From assembly GCF_000003815.2 (NCBI RefSeq), contig NC_049979.1:10517381-10581380 (forward strand): a stretch of DNA of 64,000 nt, read 5' to 3'. Below the pieces are notes generated by a model that was given only the letters and a program-made list of their open reading frames with translations, made no database searches and was not told where the DNA came from. How positions within the stretch are numbered: the stretch's first letter is position 1; each line of letters starts with the position of its first letter. The DNA is from Branchiostoma floridae. Lineage: Eukaryota > Chordata > Leptocardii > Amphioxiformes > Branchiostomatidae. Shown here piece by piece: positions 33,501 to 45,500 of this stretch. Made by a program: the position numbers and the translations under genes.

Positions 33501-36500
33501 CCTGTGTTGTACAGCTGAGAGTGACGAGGACTGGGAGGCAGTGTGTATGTTTTAGCTGCTGTCCTGTGTTCTGTCATGTGTTCTAAGTGTGCTGTCCCAT
33601 GTTGTAACTCTGCTGTCCTGTGTTGTACAGCTGAGAGTGACGAGGACTGGGAAGCAGAGCTCCAGGAGCTGGAGTACAGCCTCAGCAGGAAGGAGAGGAG
33701 AAGTCGCCAAGACAGAAAGTCCAGAAGAGGTGAGGTTTCAGCAGTAATTGAACTCCAAGGACCACAAGGGATGACACAGATGAGAGTAAATCCTAAATTG
33801 GTTTGATGACGTGAGCCTAGTCTGAGAACAAGATGGTGGACCACATCCAGGACCTGATGATGTTGTCATAACTCATAACAGTAGCATTTAAACAACAGTG
33901 AAACCCAATAGACAGATCCCATAGCTCTGTCCACCCATGTAGAAATGTAAAATAAAACAAATGGTCAAACTGTTCATTGACATTAATTGGTTGAACTGCT
34001 GATTTTAATTGACAGTCGCGATTGGTCCATTCTAGTGCACTCTTCAGCTTCTGTCATTTAGTACCCAGAATTTCGCTGCTCTGGGCGGACACACAAACAT
34101 TCAGATTTACCAATGAAAATCAAGAGCATGGGCTTTCTCCAACTCTTGATTTTTTGTCCTAAAATAAAGAGCCGATGAAAGCCATGATACACACATCTAC
34201 TTGTACTGACTTGTACTTTCACCTGCCTTCCTCCACACAGGCACCTTCTCCAGCAGCCGGATGGAGGAGGGGAAGTACTCCCTGGCCTCGCATATAGAAG
34301 GTTTGTCACCAGATTACTCATTACCTCCATGATGTATGTTGTAGAGGTTATATTTTGGTAGCATTTGTGTATGCGTGTGTGTGTGTCTGTCTGTCTGTCT
34401 GTCTGTAGACATGATACATGTTGTATCTCAAGAGTAGCTGGAGGGAATGGTTTCATAGTAGAGAGTGATGGTCTGTTTTCTGAGTGAACATGAACTAGCT
34501 GTGGACCTGATGAAGAGGGGAATGAGATTATGCAGGGGGTGGTCATCTTGTAACATTTGTATTTAGACATTTGTTAACCCAAACCTTTCTCTCCCAGACC
34601 TGCAGGCCCGCCTGTCCTCCACCATCCTGGAGGACAGTCAGGAGGTCAGCGGCTCCCGGTCAGCGGCCCTCACGCCATCCGTGCTGACCACTGGACACAG
34701 CAGGAGCGGCAGCAGGCAAACCTCCAGGGTCCACCTCGAGGACAGGAGCACCGTTCTGGCGCCGGATGAGGAGAGGTAAGTTTGTGTAACCGCAATTACC
34801 ATTTATTCACCAGGTTACATGTGTCAGCCACTTTAAAAAACAGCGTTTTGCGAGACCATTGGACTGCATTCCATTGCCTCGGAATTATGAGGTCAATAGG
34901 ACAGGCTTAAAGTGCACTTATGGATTTATCACTTCAGTTTTGCTTCTTTCTTTCTATAAAGAAAATCATACCCATTGGATGTATTTAATCTCTAAGCAGA
35001 TGTTGGGGTAGAAAATGGTAACAGTTACATTGTCATGTCTGTATTCATTCCTCCCAGCCTGGAGACAGAGGTGGTGTGTAAGCCGCTACGCAGGCAGCTC
35101 CAGGGGAGGAGGAAGTCACATGACCCCGGGGACGCAGCCATGGACATCAGACACGAGCTCAAACAGCCGCCAGAGAAACTGGTCAGTTCACAGGACTGTC
35201 GGTCCACCAAGAATGCCACTCTGTAATAAATCTGGTCTATGTAGACAGGTGGCCATCATAGACAGGGTTCTTGATGCTTGTGTTGAATTTTGATGTAAAA
35301 AATTGGTCACTATAGACAGGATGCTTGTGTCAATGAGAAACATTATTCAAGGGACCACCAAAGCGTGTTGTCACGTTGACTGAGTGGTTCTTATGAGGAG
35401 GTGGCCACCTGTACAGGCCTGACTACCTGTCATGGGGAACTGTGGTATAGTTGTTGTATTTAACAGTTACAGTTTTTTTGCCAGGGTTGCGTGCCCATAT
35501 GCCAAATGCTAGGAATAGTGATTTTTGTTTGGTGCGTAATTTTTATTTCCATATGGCCCGACAATATTGACCAATCAGAAGGCTCCATTTTCCCTACCCA
35601 AGTCATTGATATTCCTTATATCCCTATAACTGTGTCATAAACGACTGTTATTAACCCTATCTTGTGACCTGCACCAGTGCCAATATACAGAAAAATGTTT
35701 TTCCAGCCTTGATATCATATAGTACACAATATGTGTGTTTCTAGCGTGTTAATGTTGTCCCCCTTCAGGGCAAGTTCATGTCAGTGGCTGGTTTGCCCGC
35801 GTCGGACCAGAGCAGCACAGTATCCATGACAGAGACTCACAGCAGCATAGTAGGTGCCGTCCATGCCGTCAGGAAGGTCAGGAAGCTTCAGGTAAGTTTC
35901 TTCTCCTCCTTCCGCTCTTCTCATATTCGTTGCAGTGGTCTATAGGTAAATATGGGGTTTTTGTACAAGTCTTGCACCATTGCTTGTATAGACTAATCCT
36001 GTTAAACACCATATCGAACAAATAGAACCCCCTGTTCTATTTCAAACACATCTATCAAAAAGTAGCTCTACTGGGACAAAAATTGACAATATTGTTGATT
36101 ATGCTGAATGACTTTAGTGTAGCTTTTTTGGCCGTAAAATCTTCCCACAATAATCCAAATAAAAGGTAATGCCTTATTCATTTGTAGTATTGTCCATTTG
36201 TGTGATTTTGTTTCTAGCAGTATCACAGACAACTGCGGGACTACACTAGCAGACTTTGTAGCAGTTGGCATGTGGTACAAGTTCCCTCCCCACACGTGCC
36301 TGAGTGCATCACAGCCTTTTTGTCTTGATTAGTGCTGTTTTTGATGGAGGTGTTTGAAATAAAGATAAAACAGGGGTGGGGCATTGTGATTGAACTAATG
36401 ACTCTTAACATTGTTACTAAGGGCTGAATAGAAAGTTACCTGTGATGGATGTAATCACAGTACAACACAGTTGCTGGATGTACTGTCAAATTTTGTGTTG

Positions 36501-39500
36501 AAAATCTTCTCTTACTCCCAACAAGACATGGTAACAGGCCAAGATAAGGTCATTTCACTCTGTAGATACTAAGAATGCTACACATACCAATGGTTTTACC
36601 AAAGCTTTTTTTATTCAGTAAAGACATTGCAGGTATGAAACAATCCGAATCGCATCTTTATTGCATGGTTTACAACATAGACCACATAAAACTTAACATG
36701 TGAAAATTAACACCTGTAACATGTCCAGTACTGATCCCCTTCTGTATCATGGTTAGTAATTCATATTTACAAAGAACTTCTACTTGACAATCTTTTATCA
36801 AATCAAAGGATTTAATAACTGGCACTGGTTTGGGTCACTGACATGTGTGCAGGATCCTTTTATCCGTGATTCTCGTAAGACCAAACCTCCTATTACACAG
36901 CCTAAGCAGTTTTCTGGAGACGCAGGTTGTTGGCCAGTGCTACAGGAATGCCAGTTGATCCACTCTCTGGCTTCACAACTACAAGTAGTGTCCAACACAG
37001 GAAATCCTGCTCCGATAAAATATCAGGGAATTTACAACATGGTGATCTGGCAATGCTAACTTGAAATAACCACATGTTTAAGTCAGGAATGCCATATCCA
37101 AAATGTGAATTATGCTCATATTCTGTCCTTGGTATAAAAAATGGCCATATTTGGGTGATGATGAAGAACCAAAGTAGCCAAATTGTCTCCAAAGTGTGTT
37201 GCATAGATGGCTGCTTGAGTCATGATATTTCAGTTTAAAAATATTGACCTTGACTTGATAATTATTGCATATTGCTGCCCTAAAGAGCTAAATGTAGTAT
37301 GTTGAATAACCAGAAAGAAAAAAGCTTGTTCTGTAATACACACTAAATCTACAGTTTACATGCCTCTTCTCTCCCTTAAGATGCATGTGAACAAAGTCAC
37401 TGAGTACAATGGTATTGAAGCATGACACAAGTTGTGAATACTAAGATAACACGAAAGATGAGCACATGGGAAGATTAAAGAAGCTTGCTTGACCATCTCT
37501 GTGTTTTCCTTTACTGTCAGGGTCACATGGATAGTGTCCAGTGCCTGGCCTTGGACAAGCGGCGGCTGATGACCGGGTCCATGGACAGGACCGTGCGCGT
37601 GTGGGACATCCGCAGTGGCCGCAGCATTCGAAAGCTGTATGGCCACAAGGTAGGGACTGCTATTTTACTATGATACATAACGTCAACTTCTCATGATTCT
37701 ACCAGATGAGGAGAAATACGTGAAGTTAATGAGATTTAACAAGATGTACCAATGCAGCATCAGTAATCCTGGGCTTTCCTCTGATGATCTTTGTTCATGA
37801 AGCCAAGCTGAGAGAATCCTTCAGATATCTAGGTGTTGTGTTCAAGACAATCTATAACAAATTTGGTATCAATGGTACCTGATGAGAGTTTATGTTACAG
37901 TTCCTTTTGGCACTCACATTGTCTTAGGTCTTTATCATCTCTCCTGGAGGTTAGTGTATTGGGTTACTTAGGATTTCTGTCCACAGGTATTGTTTGTGCT
38001 GGAAACATTCCTGTCATCAGAACCAAATGTTTTTAGGATTTATGAGCTATGTGCAGAAATCACAACTACTGTGTGTGTGTGTGGTATCTGCCTCCTGGAG
38101 ATGTAAGTGTGGATTACACATTCTGACCTGGTAGTTTAGTGGTAGTACATCATTACATGTGTTATACACAGCTACAACAGTTCCGATAACCACCTATTAG
38201 ATAACCCAGCAACCTATCCTAGGATTACATAATGCTGTGAGAAACAAATTGGAAGCTTATTCCACATGGCAGCTTCTCAATGTTTTAAAACCATCTTCTC
38301 AAAGGCTTTCCTGCGAAATCCACACATCGCATCTGTGTGCGCCCGGGCCGTCGCCCCCAGAATTCCAGAAATAGCGAGATCTAAGGCTGCATCCTCGTGC
38401 AGCCAAGTCAGCGGGGATCGAAAGTCGTTTTTAATAAAGTGGGGATGGATGGGGAGTATTTACTGTTGGCATTTTGATAAGGCCAAGTGTCTTAGAATGG
38501 GTCAAGGCCCACACATGTAATCAAGGCTGCATCCTGCGTGTATACACCTGGACGATAGGCTAGCAGCCGGGCCGTTTCAGCCATTGGCCAGGCTCCAGGG
38601 AGGAAATTAATTGAATGAAACTGCTATTACTAAGTATGACTGTTGTTGGTTTCTCCATCAGCGGAAGGAGCCAAACAGGTGGATACAAGCTGGTTGTCAC
38701 CTTTGAAAACAGCAACTCGAGCCTATGATAACAGAAGCCCAACCTGTTTATGTTGTGTTTTGAGGGTCACCAAATATTGACCTCTGCTGATACAACACAA
38801 AGATACAATGGAAAATTGGGCGGAAACAAGGTGTAGACTTCCCCTCAGTCTGTAGGCCTTGTCAGCCAAGCCAGCAGTATTGTTGTCACTCAGCAAAGGT
38901 GTAATCACCAACACCAGTATTGCATGCCAGCGCTCCCACCATGCGAGGCTGCATCCTGAGAACATATTTGTTCTTAAAGAAACCTTAATTTGCCTGACAG
39001 CTGGCACTTGCTGTTGAGAGCTTCTTTATGACTGCTGCTGGGGATCTGTGGCAGCATTGACGGTACACATTAGGGGGGGGCAGCAGTTTTTTTTCTCAGC
39101 GGAAGATGGGTACTTTGATCAGCAATATTTCAATATTGCCATTGAGAAACTTAGGGACAATTTTTGGAGATATAGAGAGGAGCTAAACAGATGAGCTACA
39201 CAGAAAAGTCTACTGTATCATATTGGCAATATTTCAACATTGACAAACTTAAGTGCAAATTTTTGTAAGAGAACTGCACTAATGAAAACAATGTCACAGC
39301 TTTATTAGGGGGTCTACCATGTCATATTGCTTTTAAAAAATCAACAATATTTAAACATTACTACTGTTCATAGGCTTTAGGTACATTGAACAATTTTCTG
39401 GGTTGATAAGTGAACAAGGTGCGGAGAGTCACACAGATGAGGAAATGTTGCTTTTATCTTATAGCAATATTCCAATATTACCACTAAGAAACTTTAGTCC

Positions 39501-42500
39501 AATTTTGAGGGTAGACAAATGAAATGCAGAGAATTAGCGACACAGATTGAGAAATCATCGCATCTCTGTCAGCGCCTCAGTAGCGACCCTTACCGCTCAC
39601 TGTCTGCTGCTCACATTGTGCACACCTGGCTGACATTTGCTGACCTCGCGGCACAGATGCTGAATGGATGCTAATTACTGAGAAAACCTTGGGATGGGGG
39701 AAGGCCAGTAGGGTTAAGTCAGCTTAGACCCTCCGCTTCCTGTTGAACTTGAAGGCATTGTCCCCCCATGCCTGACAATACCTGCGGAGAGAGAGGGCTG
39801 ACAGGCAGGTGGGAGCCCCGCTGTGACATCTGGCAAGTGACAGACAATAGGAGCATGGGGCAGGGGATTCAGGCCCAGATCTCCCAGTAATGAGCTATTT
39901 GTGTCCGCTGTTCCAGCTCGCAGCACCCCACACAACAACCTTGCTGCCAGTAAATTGAGGCATTCAGGAGAAGTTATTGCGCAGAGCCCTGCGCTGCCTA
40001 ATGGTGCAGCACTAAAACTCGGGCTATTCAAACTGGAAACCTGCTCGGGCTATAATTCACACCTACAGATAGGGTAGCAAGCTTCTGTATCCTCCGCCTG
40101 TAACCAGATCAGACAACCTGATATGTCAGAGGAGCACAGAAATGTCAAATGTAAATGTGAACGACCTCAAGTAAGAGTAAGTCTGGTTGGGTTCGAAAGA
40201 TTGACGACCTAACAGATTAACTTAGACAGGTGATGCTCTTGTGATCACCTCTTGGGCTGAAGTTTCCCTTCTGGCCTGTGGGACACCTCTTTAAGAAGTT
40301 CCTCTTTTATTAGACCTTTTTAGGAGGTCTCTGGAGTCTGGTTGCCCTTGGGTTCAACAGGTGCTGGCAGGTGTGTTTTGTGTTACTTCCATTTGTTTGT
40401 TCAGCACCTTTTCAAACTAACAGTGGTTACCCAAGTATGACCCACAGCCACCTCAAATCTTCAACATGTTTGCTTTTGTGGCACTTATGGTACAACCACT
40501 TCTGTTGGTGAAAAGGTCAAGTTCATTAGATCAGATCTACTGTGGTCATAGGATGAATGGCTACATATTCCAGTTTTCCAATAAGAAATGAGAAAGTTTT
40601 TCTTAATGAGTTTTCCGTCTTCTTTTGCACACTTACATCAAACAATAACCCTACTTATAATATCCACCTGTGCAAAATTTAACAAGTTGTTTTCAAATAC
40701 CCAAAAGTAAATGTCATGATTAGTTATGTATATAATGTTCCCAATTCTTAATCCGCCTTGTTTATCCATACATGATTGGAACGATTGAAGACAAGATTGT
40801 AAAGGATCTGGCACTTTCCAGTGGGTTAGCCCAGACTTGACCATTGTTTGTGTAAACTGGTGTTACGGACTTAGACTAGAGTCCCCACAAAGGCACAAGC
40901 TCAAGTGGTTTTACCAATATTGCCTTCCGAAATTGCTGGGGATTTCTCCTTCCTTAAACTGAACATGTCCTTGGATTATGGTGCTTCTGTGGTTTTCCTG
41001 TGTTTGGGTTGGGTAGTGAAACCATATGCTGGTGGTGTAATACATGAGTATTGTTCTCTGTGTACTTGTATATGAGGACTTACCTGCAACAATAGGCCCT
41101 GATCATAGGGCTACAGCCTTGAGTGAACATGGCTTTTAGTGCTTTTTAGGAAAAACTGTTCACATTAACCCACCATTTATGATTTACACAAACAAATGTT
41201 TCTATAATCTTCTTAAAATAGGGTGGAATATGACAGATCATATTGGATGCAGAGAAGCTTATTTCTTGAAGTTGTACTTCTATGGCACTTACAGGTTCTT
41301 AGAATAAAGTGGACGGATGATCCTCTCTTCTGCGTTTGAATGGAGATGATATTACCAGCCTAATTTCACCTTTTTTATGGTCTTTGCACACGGCAAAGTA
41401 ATAACTGCTCTTTTGAGCATCAGTGTTTAACACCTAAAGCTCTTTTGTTGGAGAATACTTCTGGAAGTAATGCTTGTCTTACAGGTTTACACTACTGGTA
41501 ACCATGAGCGCTCAGGAAGACAAGACCTGTATTTTATGCCAAGAACTACGAAATTGCCTCCTTCTAAATCCTACATTCTCCAATGTTTTGATTAACTCTA
41601 AGTTAATTATGTAAACTGTTTTTAAATGTGTGTAACACGTATGTGACATATTGTTTAAGAATAGATCCATCTTGTTGTAGTGCTTGGCCGCATTTGTAAC
41701 TTTCAATAGACTTCATGTGATGTGCATGTGACATGCCAGTTGAATGCAATAAAAGTGAATCTGGAGCAATCACTGGCATACATTACATACATAACATGTA
41801 TACTTGTACCCTCACATAGACTATTTCATAGCACCTGTGCTAAAAGCTCCCATTTTTCCCAAAAAATACATGACTAGTGTATAGGAATGATGAAGTACGT
41901 GCTATAATAACATACTTGACAATGAATGTAAGAAATATTGTTACCTACATGAGTAGGCCTTGTCATGAATGTCTTTAACACCTGGATATCTGAAGTGTAC
42001 ATATCCCTGGGGAATTACTAATGCTGCATTACTGTAGTAGATCTTAGATTCACCATTAAATATTTAAATGCAGTAATCTTTTATAACTATCAGATTGTAC
42101 ATTAGAGTCAGTTAATGCCGTGGGTGAGAATTCTTATCGTAGTATCAACAAATATTACATGTGTATCAATGTAACTATGTTCATTGCCATCTACAGGGTG
42201 GTATACGCTCCATCCACTTCAACCAGACCAAGATATGCACTGGATCCTGGGATATGTCCATCATGGTAAGTGGTACATTCCTAATCTGCAGTAAGCTGCG
42301 GGGTCCGGCTCTGTGTTTTTTGCGTTTTTGACGCTGTTCATGCGTCATTCTAGTGGATACAGGGAAGGGATGAGAGAAAACCTGGACCCTACATCTGCTT
42401 GAAAATTTGTCTCATCCCAGTGTAAGGTCACAGGTCACAGGTGGGTCCCATGTGGCCACGTAGGGGGGGTCTGGGGGTGCTAATCTGTGGTGCACACTTC

Positions 42501-45500
42501 GCAGATTATTGAATTTACCTTACCCCACTTGTAATCTTATCAGTAGGTAGGACAGGAAGGTACCTGTCATTTCAATATGAAAGGTGTGCTTTAATTTCTG
42601 TGGCGGGTGTGGGAGAGAGGGGAAGTGTTTGACAGGGGTTACATAGGGGGTATGCGGGAGAGGTGACAACTACTCAGCTTGGCAGGCAAGATGTCATATG
42701 CATTCATAAGCCCTACCCAGCGAGAACATTCCGACATTCCTCAGGTGTTAACAGTGACAAAATGGAGCAGTCTTGTATTAGGTTAGCACAGTACATCTGT
42801 TAATTCAATCATTCGGACTGAAAGAGTGTGATAGTATATGCTGACATAGTATTTTCTTATCAATATGATGCAAGTATAGTTTGGGGTATTCTTAGAACTG
42901 TCAGAACTTCATCACAAACAGCTGTATACATAATATAGCAGAGGCCTTGTCATCTGACCCTGAAATCCCCTGCAGTTTGGGCTAATTGCTGTTAAATTGT
43001 TTGTTGAATAAAACCTGAGTCTTACTGGCTGTTATGAGATCAAATGTTAGGCAGATGGTTACATGGTAAGTCAAAAGACATGTTTAGATTGGTCCTAACT
43101 ATTGGGTGAATGATCAATATATGTGTCCTTCTGTGTTTCAATAAGTCCTGACAATTAGAAATCATATTAAACTTTATTAAATCAGCACGGCCATCATGTA
43201 TATATAGATTACCGAATTTGTGTTGAGATGTCACAAACCCAGTATCGGTTAAAAACTACATTACATCTAAATTTCATACTAATTCTGTTTTATTCACAAC
43301 ATTTTGAAAGATGCCACACTTCGGAACCTAAAAATTGTAGAAGACAACTTACATTAAATGCACATTAAGTGTGATTTGATTTGATGTGGTAACGCTAGTT
43401 CACCTTTATTCACGGGGTAACCTTTATCCGTTGTATTCAACACCAGGGTATTTCAGGATATCTAGTCGATGGACGATGGTCTCAAACTGCATTATATCGA
43501 AAAAAATTCAATTTAGTATCCTGTTTTTAGGTGCAACGGATATAGGTTACCCTGCCAATAAAGGTGAACTAGCGTTAACAGCATAATGTCTTCCACAGGT
43601 GTGGGACATTGTCCAGTTTGAACGGCTGGCAGTTCTGACTGGCCACCGAGGAGCTGTCTCCTGTCTGCAGTGCAACCAGCATTTTCTGTAAGTTTTCCTG
43701 ATGCTGAATCATGTACAAAAACTAATTCAAATCATAGCTACTTTCACAGAAATGTCTGAGCATCATTTGATGTATCATGTTGTATTTAGAAAGGATAATC
43801 TCAAGCCAGCAGACAGATTTGGACAACTTGGGTGTTTGCATGAATTCTTAGAAGTGGCTTGTTATTTCATAAAATATTCCTAGCTGTGGCTTGCCTCAGG
43901 AAAGTGTATGGGGTGCCAGCAGAAATCCTGAGTTGATCCCAGGATTAACCAACAAAGTTCCTTTTTGCTAAGATCTTTTCTGAAACAATATACTGTACCA
44001 GTATCAGGTGGCAAATGGATGGGCAAATCCAGAAACAAAGGAGGTACATTGCAAAGATCTTCTGACTGTAGTAAGTCATAAGTATCATCCTCACCTAACC
44101 TGGATGCCAAACTGTTTCCAGGGCCCATAGGTCAGCTCTTTGGGTCTATTGGCCAACATGCCCACAAGGAAATTTTACAACAGCCCCCCTGGTAATATCA
44201 CGGTCTAACTCAGGTGGGCCTGTGGTCAAATTTCCATGGGAGCATGTTGGCCCTAGGCTGAGGAGCTGGCCTTTGTAGACCCTGGACCGTGACAGTCTGG
44301 CATCCAGGCTATCCTCACCAGTCTGGGCTGCGTCCCAGGTTATGGAGCAGATACTGGTTGTTGTCATCTTGCTCTCTCCTAATGAAGAAACACAGCGCCG
44401 ACATAGCTTGTAAGACCCTCGGCCTGATATGTGCACGGCTATTGTAAGATCTATCAAGCATCTCTGTGCCAAGTGGTGTGTGAGTAAGTCTGTTAGGGCG
44501 CTTCCTTTCATCTCACCGATCGGCCCATTTTTATCCCTTTCTTCACATTAGTGAAGCAGAGATGGCCTCGAATATGTTGCGCCGAGCGCCGCGGCATGTA
44601 GCAGTTTAACAGGTTTCTGCACGTTGCTCCGGCTCATTTGAATGGACCACCGACCGCAACTATGTTTTTATTTGAATATTTGGACTCCTCATCTTTAGCC
44701 TACTTTAGCCTATAATTGGTGGCTTGATCAGTATCTGGACCTCCCTCCTTGCAGCACTTAATTAAATTAACGGCCATCTGGATCAACACCTGTTGCTGGA
44801 AACCTCATGACCCCTCAGCTTGGCACCCAAACAAGATCAGAATTACCCACCCCATTGCAATGGGGGAGAGAGCATGGTTCCTGTCCATTGGCTGTGCCAT
44901 CCCTGTGGCTGCAACCTTGATGTGCTTAATTTGATAAAGCTGCTGGGGCAATGGACAGTGAAGATATAATTAGAACTGTGTCAACAAAACCTGCAACACC
45001 CTCCTCCAGAATCTGCATGAAGCACCTGTTCTTGACCTGTATGTAGCCTCTGGACTGGCCTTTCTCTGGGGACATCTGTGCATTGTCAGACAGGTGCAAA
45101 TTACCAGACACTACTTTTGATAGTCTAGTCCTGCAAGGCATAAAGTTTGTACAATTTGTCACAAGGATAAGTTAAATAGACCACTAGATAGTAAAGCCCA
45201 CTGACAATATATCTTATCATAGATTAATGAACATACACTGTGATGATGATTAATGAACATACAGTGTGATGTACTGAAGTGTAATTCATGAAGGGTTACA
45301 ACGTATGCTTTACATATAGAAGAAAATAGCTCGAAGCTTGATGAAAACTAGGTTGGCATCCACTGATGAACATTTTCCCCATATGAGGAAGATCAGAGTG
45401 GCATCCCACTGGTCCTGATTTATGGCTTATTTTTCCCCACATGTGGTCATCCTCCAGGCAGCAGGACCAACTAGTGGTATAAATCATCCTTATCTAAATC

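Noticed and set aside
33204..33586. Cys-rich open frames (CVLSVLSCV-type repeats)
   Set aside because: They are translations of the minisatellite in the F-box gene intron, not a metallothionein-like protein.
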